NCBI GenBank assembly: GCA_024234165.1
Contig: JACKOP010000001.1
Coordinates: forward strand, 806,001-870,000
DNA length: 64,000 nucleotides
Direction: 5' to 3'
Source: Pseudomonadales bacterium
GTDB taxonomy: Bacteria > Pseudomonadota > Gammaproteobacteria > Pseudomonadales > UBA5518
The notes under the pieces are model-generated. The model searched no databases. It was not told where the DNA came from and worked only from the letters and a program-made list of their open reading frames with translations. A program made the position numbers and the translations under genes. How positions within the stretch are numbered: the stretch's first letter is position 1; each line of letters begins with the position of its first letter. This document shows positions 43,837 through 54,163 of the stretch, piece after piece.

Positions 43837-44051
43837 GATTGCACCTTGCATTGTCAGGGTTGAGCCTCCACGCACCCCATGATCCGACCTGTGCAGCGAT
43901 TCCCGCCGCGTCGGGCACCCCGGAGCATGTGCCGATGCGTGTGTGTCGTTCGGATCCACTCGTACGGCGCCCGACCGGATGGTCGGACCTGCCGCGGCAG
44001 CATCCCGCCCCATGCGTGGACCAGGTCCAGCGCGGGGCGGGCGGCTTTATA
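43837..44051 (-). promoter_or_regulatory. rpsB promoter and long structured leader
   Basis: A TATAAA -10 (44051-44046) with a preceding TGG (extended -10) lies about 200 nt before the rpsB start; the -35 is poor. The leader is GC-rich, with several possible stems such as GACCATCCGGTCGG. In gammaproteobacteria the rpsB leader binds S2 for autogenous control, so the same is likely here, but I could not match the structure. Toward map, a TACAAT (44139-44144) may be the -10 of the divergent gene. No gene lies in 43837-44202. Confidence 0.4.
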
Positions 44052-44202
44052 CCACAGCACCACCGCGAACAGAAGTCGCGGCTGGTCCGGCTCCGACTAT
44101 TGCCGGTATTGGGCCGATGCCGTGCGTGAGCCCTGGTTTACAATGGCAGCCATAGCCAGACGGTGAGTTGCCGTGCCACGCGCTCCGGAAGCCGAAACCA
44201 TC

Positions 44203-45009
44203 ATGAAGAGCCAGCCGAATCCGCCGCCGGGGTTCATCAAGAATCCGGCCGAAATCGAACGCATGCGCGTCGCCGGACGCCTTGCGGCAGACGTGATCGA
44301 AATGATCACGCCGCACGTACAGCCCGGCATCAGCACCGGGGAACTCGACCGTATCTGCCACGATTTCATCGTGAACGTGCAACAGGCGGTCCCGGCGCCT
44401 CTCAACTACCACGGCTTCCCGAAGTCGATCTGCACTTCGGTCAATCAGGTCGTATGCCACGGCATTCCCAGCGACAAGCGCATCCTCAAGCACGGCGACA
44501 TCGTCAACATCGACATCACCGTAATGAAAGACGGTTATTACGGTGACACCAGCGTGATGTTCCTCGTGGGGCGCCACGAAGTCCATGCCGAACGGTTGGT
44601 ACGAATCACGCAGGAATGCCTGTACCGCGCGATCGACGTGGTGCGCCCGGGTGCACATCTCGGCGACATCGGCCACGTGATCCAGCAGCACGCGGAGGCC
44701 AGCTACTACTCTGTGGTGCGCGAGTACTGTGGTCACGGCATCGGCAGCCAGTTCCACGAAGAGCCGCAGGTGCTGCATTACGGGCGACCCGGCACCGGCA
44801 TGCAACTGCTGGAAGGCATGACGTTCACGATCGAACCGATGATCAACGCCGGCAAGCGCCACACGAAACTGTCACAGCGCGATGGCTGGACCGTGGAAAC
44901 CCGTGACGGCCGGCTCTCGGCGCAGTGGGAGCACACGCTGCTGGTGACCATCAACGGCTGCGAGGTGCTTACCGCGCGCCGCGGGGAACCATGGCGCGAG
45001 GCGGACTGA
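44203..45009 (+). CDS. map: Methionine aminopeptidase, type I
   Basis: Removes N-terminal Met co-translationally. The start at 44203 (MKSQPNPPPGFIKNPAEIER) is preferred; a GTG ten codons earlier is possible. Metal ligands are found in NIDITVMKDGYYGDTSVMFL (two Asp), EYCGHGIGSQFHEEPQV (His), GMTFTIEPMIN (Glu) and SAQWEHTLLVT (Glu), with substrate His in NYHGFPKSICTSVNQVVCHG. Length is 268 residues. glnD follows 4 bp after the stop, and the gene is divergent from rpsB as in many relatives. Confidence 0.95.
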   Translation: MKSQPNPPPGFIKNPAEIERMRVAGRLAADVIEMITPHVQPGISTGELDRICHDFIVNVQQAVPAPLNYHGFPKSICTSVNQVVCHGIPSDKRILKHGDIVNIDITVMKDGYYGDTSVMFLVGRHEVHAERLVRITQECLYRAIDVVRPGAHLGDIGHVIQQHAEASYYSVVREYCGHGIGSQFHEEPQVLHYGRPGTGMQLLEGMTFTIEPMINAGKRHTKLSQRDGWTVETRDGRLSAQWEHTLLVTINGCEVLTARRGEPWREAD

Positions 45010-45013
45010 ACCG

Positions 45014-47710
45014 ATGTCAGAACAGGCGCCACCGCAAGACGGAGAGCAGATTGCCGCACGTCTTGCCGATGGCACTGCATTGCTTGCGGCCGTACGCGAC
45101 CAGCTCGCACTGATCGGAGCGGACCTGGATCGGCGCTTCCTCGCCGGAGAAGACATCCACACGCTGGTCACCGAGCGTGCGCTGCGTCTCGATGTGGTAC
45201 TCGACTGTCTCTGGACCCACTACGGGCTCGCCGCGGAGCCGTGCATCGCGCTGCTCGCGGTCGGTGGCTACGGTCGCGGGGAACTGCATCCACATTCCGA
45301 CATCGACCTGCTGGTACTGCTGACCGACGAGTCGGTCCGCGGTCTGCATGCGGATGCGCTCGAAGCGTTCATCACCTGCCTCTGGGACACGCGTCTGACG
45401 ATCGGCCACAGCGTGCGCACGCTCGCCGAATGCCGTGAGGCAGCTGCAGCCGACATCACGATCGTGACTGCGCTGATGGAGGCACGCACGCTCTGCGGTG
45501 ACGACGCACTGCGCGAGCGGCTCGCGATGCTCACCGGTCCCGGCCAGATCTGGCCAAGTGCCGACTTCTTCCGCGCCAAATGGGACGAACAGAAGGCCCG
45601 TCACCACAAGTTCAACGACACCGAATACAACCTGGAACCGAACATCAAGGGCTGTCCGGGCGGTTTGCGCGACGTGCAGACCGTCGGCTGGGTCGCCAAG
45701 CGCCACTTCCACGCCACCAGCACGCTCGAGCTCGTCGCTCGCGGTTTCCTCAGCGAAGCCGAGTACCGCACGCTGATGCGAGGGCAGGATTTTCTGTGGC
45801 GAATCCGCTACGGCCTGCACATGCTCGCCAAACGCGCCGAGGACCGCCTGCTGTTCGACTACCAGCTCGGTCTGGCGCGCATGTTCGGCTACGCCGACGA
45901 CGAACGCGGGCTTGGTGTCGAGCACTTCATGAAAGACTGTTTTCGCTGGGTACTGCGCCTCGGCGTCCTCAACGAAATGCTGACCCAACTGTTCGATGAA
46001 GCGATCCTGCGCGCCTGCGAACCGGTTGACCCGTACGAACTCAACCAGCGGTTTCGCGTCTGCAACGGCTGTCTCGAGGTGGCCCACGACAACGTGTTCC
46101 GCAAGAGTCGCTGGGCGCTGATCGAGATGTTCACGTTGATGGCGCAGCACGAATTCATCGTCGGCGTACGTGCAACCACGATCCGTCTGGTGAACAAGTC
46201 GGGCCATCTGATCGACGACGAACTGCGTCGTGATGCACACGCAAACCGCTTGTTCCTGCAGTTGCTCGCCTCGCCGTGGCACGTCGCCACACAGCTTGAC
46301 CGCATGAAACGCTACGGTGTGCTGGGGCGTTTCATCCCCGAATTCGGCGGTATCATCGGCCAGACCCAGCACGATCTGTTCCACGTGTATTCGGTCGATT
46401 CACACACGATCCGTGTGGTGCGCAACATGCGCATATTCCTGCAGCCGCAGGCACGCGAGGAATTCCCGATCGCAGCGCACGCGATCAAGCGCCTGCCGCG
46501 CCCGGAACTGTTGTACCTGGCTGGATTGTTCCACGACATCGCTAAGGGGCGCGGCGGTGACCACAGCGAACTCGGCGCAATCGATGCAGCCGCATTCTGC
46601 AACCGCCTGGAACTCAGTCCACGCGAAACCGGACTCGTCGTCTGGCTGGTGCGCAACCACCTGCAGATGTCGACCACCGCGCAGCGCAAGGACATCTCGG
46701 ACCCGGAAGTCATCGAAACCTTCGCCCGCCTGGTTTCGGACCAGGCACACCTCGATCACCTGTACACGCTCACCGTGGCGGACATCACGGCAACGAATCC
46801 CACACTGTGGAACAGCTGGCGTGCCAGCCTGCTGCATTCCCTGTACGTACAAACCAAGCGCGCGTTGCGACGCGGGCTCGAGAATCCGATGGATCGCGGT
46901 GAACGCATCGCGGAAACACGTGCAGCAGCACTCAACCTGCTTCACAACCGCGGCGCCGATTCACAGCGTGTCGAGGCGCTGTGGGCGCACATGGGGCAGG
47001 ATTATTTTCTGCGTGAGGACGCCGCCGACATCGCCTGGCACACCGAGGCAATCCTCGCACGCACCGACAGCGACACCCCGGTAGTGCTGACCAAGGCCGC
47101 CGGCAGCCGCTTCGATCCGGTGACCCAGATCTTCATCTATACGCGTGATCGCGATCATCTGTTCGCGGTGATAACCGCAACCATGGAACAGCTCGGACTG
47201 AATGTGCACGGCGCGCGTCTGTATTCCTCGGCCGATCACCACACGCTCGATACCTTCTTCGTACTCGAGCAGGATGGCAGACCGGTGCCTCCCGGCGGAT
47301 CGCGTGCGGCGCAGATCCGCAGAGCGTTGACCGATCAGCTGACCGGCACGGAACACTATCTCGACGTCGTGCAACGCCACACACCGCGCGCACTGAAATA
47401 CTTCACGGTGCCGACCGAAACACGCCTCACGACCGACCCTTCCGGCAGCCACTCGATCCTCGAGGTGATGACTCCTGATCGTGCCGGCCTGCTCGCGCGC
47501 ATCGGAAGAGTGTTCTTCGTCTTCGGCATCAAGGTGCGCAACGCACGCATCACCACGCTCGGCGCTCGCGTCGAGGACGTTTTCTTCATCACCGATGCCA
47601 CACACCATCCGATCGAGGATCCGGTACTGGCCAGCGACCTGCAGCAAGCGATCCGTGCTGCACTCGATCGCAACGAGGCTGCTCCGATGCCGCCACCTGC
47701 GAGACCGTGA
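45014..47710 (+). CDS. glnD: Bifunctional [protein-PII] uridylyltransferase/uridylyl-removing enzyme
   Basis: Nitrogen sensor that uridylylates and de-uridylylates PII (GlnB/GlnK) according to glutamine level. Length is 898 residues. The nucleotidyltransferase site is GGYGRGELHPHSDIDLLVLL (about residues 85-104), the HD hydrolase motif is YLAGLFHDIAKGRGGDHSEL (about 500), and two ACT domains end the protein (around 710 and 815, EVMTPDRAGLLARIGRVFFV). No PII or amtB gene lies in the window. It overlaps nothing and is followed by a 108-bp gap. Confidence 0.96.
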   Translation: MSEQAPPQDGEQIAARLADGTALLAAVRDQLALIGADLDRRFLAGEDIHTLVTERALRLDVVLDCLWTHYGLAAEPCIALLAVGGYGRGELHPHSDIDLLVLLTDESVRGLHADALEAFITCLWDTRLTIGHSVRTLAECREAAAADITIVTALMEARTLCGDDALRERLAMLTGPGQIWPSADFFRAKWDEQKARHHKFNDTEYNLEPNIKGCPGGLRDVQTVGWVAKRHFHATSTLELVARGFLSEAEYRTLMRGQDFLWRIRYGLHMLAKRAEDRLLFDYQLGLARMFGYADDERGLGVEHFMKDCFRWVLRLGVLNEMLTQLFDEAILRACEPVDPYELNQRFRVCNGCLEVAHDNVFRKSRWALIEMFTLMAQHEFIVGVRATTIRLVNKSGHLIDDELRRDAHANRLFLQLLASPWHVATQLDRMKRYGVLGRFIPEFGGIIGQTQHDLFHVYSVDSHTIRVVRNMRIFLQPQAREEFPIAAHAIKRLPRPELLYLAGLFHDIAKGRGGDHSELGAIDAAAFCNRLELSPRETGLVVWLVRNHLQMSTTAQRKDISDPEVIETFARLVSDQAHLDHLYTLTVADITATNPTLWNSWRASLLHSLYVQTKRALRRGLENPMDRGERIAETRAAALNLLHNRGADSQRVEALWAHMGQDYFLREDAADIAWHTEAILARTDSDTPVVLTKAAGSRFDPVTQIFIYTRDRDHLFAVITATMEQLGLNVHGARLYSSADHHTLDTFFVLEQDGRPVPPGGSRAAQIRRALTDQLTGTEHYLDVVQRHTPRALKYFTVPTETRLTTDPSGSHSILEVMTPDRAGLLARIGRVFFVFGIKVRNARITTLGARVEDVFFITDATHHPIEDPVLASDLQQAIRAALDRNEAAPMPPPARP

Positions 47711-47758
47711 TTTCCGCCTCCCGCAAGGCCTTCTGCTCTCTCCGGCATGCGTCCGGGG

Positions 47759-47788
47759 TTCACAGCCCGAGGACATTGCGGGTATAAA
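47759..47788 (+). promoter_or_regulatory. Promoter of the cyclase-receiver-kinase operon
   Basis: TTCACA (47759-47764), an 18-bp spacer and TATAAA (47783-47788). Five of six -35 bases and five of six -10 bases match the sigma70 consensus. The transcript would begin near 47795, about 25 nt before the first gene. Confidence 0.6.
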
Positions 47789-47818
47789 TGACGGCAGGAA
47801 CATGTACGGGCCTACCGG

Positions 47819-49327
47819 GTGTCCGCTGCACACACGCCAGAGTCCATCATCCTGCGGGATTCCCTTGCCAGCACCGAGCGGCTGCTGTCGGAGGTGATCG
47901 CCCGTGCGGGCCAGCTGCACGCGCTCACGCTGTTGCCAGACCTGGAAAAATGCGCGCTCGCTGCGGCACGTGCCGCAGATTGCCTCACCGATGAGTGGAC
48001 CGGCGGACGCAATGAGCTGCTGCACGAGCTGCGCAACCACATCGGGGCGATGAGTGGCTATCTGGAGCTGCTGCTGGAAGACCGCGAAGAGATCGACCGG
48101 CGCCTGCTCGACGACCTGGATGCACTGCGTGCACACGTCGGTGAACTGCTGACCGCAATGACACCGGAAGCGAACACCGCGTTGACCCGCAGCACGACAT
48201 TGCCGCCGGGAGAACGCGGCACCCTGCTGGTGATCGACGACAACGAACTCAGCCGGGAACTGCTCGGCCGCTACCTGCGCCGTCAGGGTCACGCGGTGCT
48301 CACCGCCGCGTCGGGCGCCGAAGCGATGGCAGTTCTCGGCGGGAGAACCGTCGACCTGATCTTTCTCGATCTCGTGATGCCCGAGATGAGCGGACTGGAG
48401 TTGTTGACGCGGATCAAATCCGACGAACGGCTGCGTGCGGTGCCGGTCATCATCGTCTCCGGTATCGCCGATGACGAAGGCGTGATCCGCTGCATCGAAG
48501 CCGGCGCGGACGACTATCTGTCGAAACCCTTCAACCCCACCCTGCTGCAGGCACGCCTGAACGCCGGGCTCGAGCGCAAGCGCTGGCACGACCGGGAAGA
48601 AGCGTACCGGCGTGAACTCGAGCGCAACCAGCGCTTCATCCGCAACACCTTCGGACGTTATCTGTCCGACGAAATCGTCGATGCGCTGCTCGAGACCCCG
48701 CAGGGTCTCGACCTCGGTGGCGTGACCTGCAAGGTCACGATCCTGATGGCGGACATCCGCAACTTCACGCACATCTGTGAAAGTCACACGCCGCAGCAGG
48801 TCGTGAAACTGCTGAACAACTATCTCGGTGCAATGTCATCCGTGATCATGGAACACCGCGGTACCGTCGACGAATTCATCGGCGACGGCATCCTCGCAAT
48901 CTTCGGCGCACCAATCGCGTACGAAGACGACGCACGACGGGCCGTACGCTGCGCCCTGGCGATGCAACAGGCGGTGCACGGCATCAACGCGCGCAACCGC
49001 TCGCTCGGACTGCCCCCGATTGCGATCGGAATCGGACTGAACACCGGACTCGTGGTGGCCGGCAACATCGGTTCGGAACGGCGCAGCAAGTACGGGGTGG
49101 TCGGCCACACGGTAAACCTCACTGCGCGCATCGAGTCACTCACCACTGCCGGCGAAATACTTGGTTCACAGAACACCGTCGACGAAGTCGGCCCGGGCCT
49201 GCATACCGGCCGCTGCGTTCGCACGCGCCCCAAGGGCATGGCAGCCGAGGTCACCATCCACGCGATTACCGGCCTGGCCAGCACGGATACCGGACAGGAA
49301 CAGGCCAGGGGAGGAATACCTGCATGA
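47819..49327 (+). CDS. HisKA-like + receiver + class III adenylate/guanylate cyclase fusion
   Basis: A 502-residue cytoplasmic signalling protein. Residues about 60-90 (ELLHELRNHIGAMSGYLELL) look like a histidine-kinase dimerisation helix with an H-box His, but there is no ATPase domain. A receiver domain follows (about 130-250), with phospho-acceptor Asp184 in LIFLDLVMPEMSG and Lys in LSKPFN. The class III cyclase domain (about 300-470) has both metal aspartates, Asp312 in MADIRNFTHI and Asp356 in FIGDGILAIFGAP. Phosphorylation of the receiver by the kinase two genes down would be expected to control cyclic nucleotide synthesis. It starts at GTG with no strong RBS, so the start is uncertain. 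Confidence 0.85.
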   Translation: MSAAHTPESIILRDSLASTERLLSEVIARAGQLHALTLLPDLEKCALAAARAADCLTDEWTGGRNELLHELRNHIGAMSGYLELLLEDREEIDRRLLDDLDALRAHVGELLTAMTPEANTALTRSTTLPPGERGTLLVIDDNELSRELLGRYLRRQGHAVLTAASGAEAMAVLGGRTVDLIFLDLVMPEMSGLELLTRIKSDERLRAVPVIIVSGIADDEGVIRCIEAGADDYLSKPFNPTLLQARLNAGLERKRWHDREEAYRRELERNQRFIRNTFGRYLSDEIVDALLETPQGLDLGGVTCKVTILMADIRNFTHICESHTPQQVVKLLNNYLGAMSSVIMEHRGTVDEFIGDGILAIFGAPIAYEDDARRAVRCALAMQQAVHGINARNRSLGLPPIAIGIGLNTGLVVAGNIGSERRSKYGVVGHTVNLTARIESLTTAGEILGSQNTVDEVGPGLHTGRCVRTRPKGMAAEVTIHAITGLASTDTGQEQARGGIPA

Positions 49328-49707
49328 CGCGTATCCTGCTGGTCGAGGACAATGAAATGAACCGCGATATGCTGTCGCGCCGCCTTGCCCGCAAGGGGTT
49401 CGAGGTTCTGGCTGCGACCGATGGCGAGCAGGCCGTCGCGCTTGCGCTCGACGCACAGCCGGACGTGGTCCTGCTCGACATGAACCTGCCGCTCAAGGAC
49501 GGCTGGACGGCAGCGCGCGAGATCCGCGCCGATGCACGTGGCAAGCAACTGCGCATCATTGCGTTGACCGCGCATGCCATGTCCGATGATCGCGCGCGTG
49601 CGCTGGCGGCAGGATGCGATGACTACGAGACCAAACCGCTCGACTTCGCGCGCCTGCTGGGCAAGATTGCGGCACTTGTCAGCGCACGCGTCGAGCCACC
49701 GTCATGA
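49324..49707 (+). CDS. Single-domain response regulator (CheY/DivK-like)
   Basis: A stand-alone receiver of 127 residues. The acidic pocket is RILLVEDNEMNRDMLSRRLA, the phosphorylated Asp is in DVVLLDMNLPLKDGW, and the Thr and Lys switch residues are in IIALTAHAMSDD and DYETKPLDF. It overlaps the cyclase gene and the kinase gene by ATGA junctions on both sides, so the three are translated together. It probably shuttles phosphate between the hybrid kinase and the cyclase or another target. Confidence 0.9.
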   Translation: MTRILLVEDNEMNRDMLSRRLARKGFEVLAATDGEQAVALALDAQPDVVLLDMNLPLKDGWTAAREIRADARGKQLRIIALTAHAMSDDRARALAAGCDDYETKPLDFARLLGKIAALVSARVEPPS

Positions 49708-52046
49708 CGCTGCTGCAACGGCTGACGATCGCGATCTTCGGCGTGCTGGTGCTGTTCGCGATCAACGTCGTGTCGTTCGCGATCGGCAACAACACGATTC
49801 GCGAGTCACTCGACGAAGTCACCGATGCAGTGCGAGGCCAGCTCTACGCGAGTACGCTGCACCAGTCGCTGGACAACCTGCACAAGCAGTTGCTGGTGCT
49901 GGTCACGCTGCGTGAATCTGCCGGACAGGGTATCTCGGCCACCGAGGCCGACCGCACCCGGCGCGAAATCGCCGAGCTGCGCGCTCTCGTACAGTACATG
50001 GAGCGCGCCACCAACGAAGACTCGCTGCCCATGCACGGCGTGCTGGTACGTGAAACGGGCCTGCTGTTCAGCGACTGGGAACACCTGTTGCTCGACCTGC
50101 GCAGGCCACTGCGTCGCAGTATTTCGATCGATGAACTGAAGGCAACCTACGCACGCACCGAACAGGCACTGGCTGCCTTCGAAGCGACGATGATCGGCGT
50201 CTCGCGCAACGAGAGCCAGCAGGTCGAGAAGACCGGCAAGATCATCGGCCGCATCACGATCATGGTGTTCCTTGTTTCGATATTCTTCACCAGCTTTCTG
50301 GGCTTCCGGCTGATCCGCCACACCAACGAATCCCTGTGGCGCCTGCGCAAGGGGATCATACGCATTGGCGGTGGCGACCTCGCCTACCGCATCACCGTGC
50401 CGGCAAACGACGAGTTCGGCCAACTTGCACAGGCATTCAATGAAATGTCGGAGAAGCTGCGCCGTGCGGTACAGGAGGTGCAGGAGGCAAAGGAGCAGGC
50501 CGACCGCGCGAATGCGGCCAAGAGCAGCTTTCTGGCCAACATGAGTCACGAACTGCGAACCCCGCTCAACGCGATCATCGGCTACAGCGAAATGATGGTC
50601 GAGATGGCCACCGAAGAAGAGGACCTGGCTGCCGCCGAACTCACCGGAGACATGCAGCGCATCCTGACCGCGGGGCGACACCTCCTGTCTCTGATCAACA
50701 ACGTGCTCGACCTGGCCAAGATCGAAACCGGCAAGATGACGCTGTATCGCGAGTCCTTCGACGTCGTCGAAGTGCTGCTCGAACTGGCAGCCACGATGCA
50801 GACGCTGGCGACACACAACCGCAACAGCATCCTCATCGCGCCACCGGAAGCTGCAAGCCTGCACATCGTCAGCGACCAGACACGCTTTCGCCAGATCTTC
50901 GCCAACCTGCTCAGCAATGCCTGCAAGTTCACCGAAGACGGCACCGTCACGGTCGAGGTCAGCGGATTCGAGCGTTCCGGCAACGAGTGGCTGCGGATGC
51001 AGGTGCGTGACACCGGCATCGGCATGACGCGTGAACAACTTGATACGGTATTTGACGCCTTTGTGCAGGCGGATTCATCGACCACCAAGAAGTATGGCGG
51101 AACCGGCCTCGGACTCGCGCTGTGCCGCGAATTTTCGACACTGCTCGGTGGCACCATCGATGCGACGAGCAGCCCGGGACACGGCAGCGTGTTCACGGTC
51201 GAACTGCCCGTCGACGCAACCGCTCCCCCACAGGTGCCGATCACGACGGCAGAGAGCACTCGCCCGGCAAGCACGACGCACGACACCGGCGCGCAGACGG
51301 TGCTGGTCGTCGACGACGACGACGACGCACGCGAACTCAGTGCACGCGTGTTGCGCGCCGAAGGCTACCGTGTACTGGAGGCAGCGGGCGGCGACGAGGG
51401 CCTGCGGCTCGCCCGCGAGCACATCCCCGATCTGATCGTGCTTGATCTCGTCATGCCCGGCATGGATGGCTGGGAGGTGCTTTCGGTACTGAAGGACAAC
51501 GAGGAAACACGCAACATTCCGGTCGTCCTGCAGTCGATGCTCGACGCACGCGATCAGGCACGCGAACGTGGTGCCGCCGCGTTCCTCGACAAGCCGGTCG
51601 ACAAGCGCCGTCTCGCGGCAACACTGGAGCGGCTTGCACCGCGAGACCGCAGCGGGCACGTACTGCTGATCGAGAGTACATCGCCGGCGCGCAATGCACT
51701 GGTCGAAGGACTGGTCGACCAGGGCTGGTACGTGAGCAGCACCGAGCAGGCGGGAGAGGCGCTCGCCATTGCACGCCAGTCACCACCCGACCTGATCCTG
51801 CTGTCACTCGGCCTGCCCGGCGACGACGTCGTCGCACTCAGCGAGGAAATCGCGTACAACCCGGTCCTGCGCGAGATTCCTGTGTTCGTGCTCGCAGGTG
51901 CCGACGGAGAAACCGATGCGCGCGAGCGGCTCGCATCCGCGCTCGATCGTCTGGTCGTTCACGATTCCGCAGCGCTGGAGGCACTGCTGGAGCAGACCGG
52001 CCACCTCGCCGCCGACGCACCGCTGCTCAGTTCCCTCCCACGCTGA
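49704..52046 (+). CDS. Membrane hybrid sensor histidine kinase with two receiver domains
   Basis: A 780-residue kinase. A first transmembrane helix lies at about residues 5-27, a periplasmic sensor helix bundle at about 28-175 and a second helix at about 178-202 (IMVFLVSIFFTSFLGFRLI). A HAMP follows, then HisKA with His282 in FLANMSHELRTPLNAIIGYS and the ATPase with N box FANLLSNACKFTEDG, DTGIGM and GGTGLGLAL. The first receiver has Asp581 and Lys in FLDKPVDK. The second receiver is degenerate: the phospho-site is Ser701 (LILLSLGLPG), the acidic pair reads ES, and the Lys is lost. It overlaps the convergent lipoprotein gene by 20 bp. Confidence 0.92.
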   Translation: MTLLQRLTIAIFGVLVLFAINVVSFAIGNNTIRESLDEVTDAVRGQLYASTLHQSLDNLHKQLLVLVTLRESAGQGISATEADRTRREIAELRALVQYMERATNEDSLPMHGVLVRETGLLFSDWEHLLLDLRRPLRRSISIDELKATYARTEQALAAFEATMIGVSRNESQQVEKTGKIIGRITIMVFLVSIFFTSFLGFRLIRHTNESLWRLRKGIIRIGGGDLAYRITVPANDEFGQLAQAFNEMSEKLRRAVQEVQEAKEQADRANAAKSSFLANMSHELRTPLNAIIGYSEMMVEMATEEEDLAAAELTGDMQRILTAGRHLLSLINNVLDLAKIETGKMTLYRESFDVVEVLLELAATMQTLATHNRNSILIAPPEAASLHIVSDQTRFRQIFANLLSNACKFTEDGTVTVEVSGFERSGNEWLRMQVRDTGIGMTREQLDTVFDAFVQADSSTTKKYGGTGLGLALCREFSTLLGGTIDATSSPGHGSVFTVELPVDATAPPQVPITTAESTRPASTTHDTGAQTVLVVDDDDDARELSARVLRAEGYRVLEAAGGDEGLRLAREHIPDLIVLDLVMPGMDGWEVLSVLKDNEETRNIPVVLQSMLDARDQARERGAAAFLDKPVDKRRLAATLERLAPRDRSGHVLLIESTSPARNALVEGLVDQGWYVSSTEQAGEALAIARQSPPDLILLSLGLPGDDVVALSEEIAYNPVLREIPVFVLAGADGETDARERLASALDRLVVHDSAALEALLEQTGHLAADAPLLSSLPR

Positions 52047-52647
52047 GCGCACGCAGTTTGCGGATCAGCGCATCGCGCGCTGCCAGGTCGGCACGCAGAG
52101 CCCGGTTTGAGTTGCGCAACGTCGCAAGTTCGCGTCCATGCACCAGCAGTGCGCGCAGCAATGCCACGTCGAGACCGAACTCATCGCGCAGCGAATTCTC
52201 CCGCACGTGCTGCTCGAACCCGGCCATCAAAGCCTCGGCGGCACGCGGATCGACAAGCGTGGAAGACGGCAATACACGCAACGTCAGCATCCCGAGCAGC
52301 GCGTGCGCCCGATCGCGCGCCGACGCTGCATTCACTGCCACACTTTCCCACTCATGCATCGCCGCAACGTGGTCGCCACGGTCGAACGCCTCCTGCGCCG
52401 CGCGCAGTCCCGCGGCTGGCAGCTCCGGTCGAGGTTCCGCTTGTGGCTCCGATTCCGGTTCCGCTCGCGTGGCCGTCTTCGCAGCCGTTGCCCCCGGTGC
52501 CACAGGCGTCGCGTCGGATGATGCCGCTTCCGTGGATGCCGCCGGCCCCACCGGCGCGCTCGCGCAGCCGCCGAGGACATTCAGTGCAACCAGCAGTGAC
52601 AGCACACGCGCCCGATACGCTGCCACCGTCGCGCTGCGAACCATCAT
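52027..52647 (-). CDS. Putative lipoprotein with a helical repeat and coiled-coil tail
   Basis: A 206-residue envelope protein. The signal peptide ends in a lipobox, VLGGCASAP, with Cys near position 28. An Ala/Pro/Glu-rich linker (about 30-75) is followed by a TPR-like helical region (RAAQEAFDRGDHVAAMHEWE) and a C-terminal coiled coil (TLRNSNRALRADLAARDALI). Function is unknown. It resembles small lipoproteins tethering periplasmic assemblies. It is read just after lysS-direction start sites, only 3 bp beyond the lysS stop region, and overlaps the kinase gene tail to tail. Confidence 0.7.
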   Translation of the reverse strand: MMVRSATVAAYRARVLSLLVALNVLGGCASAPVGPAASTEAASSDATPVAPGATAAKTATRAEPESEPQAEPRPELPAAGLRAAQEAFDRGDHVAAMHEWESVAVNAASARDRAHALLGMLTLRVLPSSTLVDPRAAEALMAGFEQHVRENSLRDEFGLDVALLRALLVHGRELATLRNSNRALRADLAARDALIRKLRALSVGGN

Positions 52648-52650
52648 GGC

Positions 52651-54144
<1,494 letters not shown>

Positions 54145-54163
54145 CGTGTGTACTCCGTGCGAA

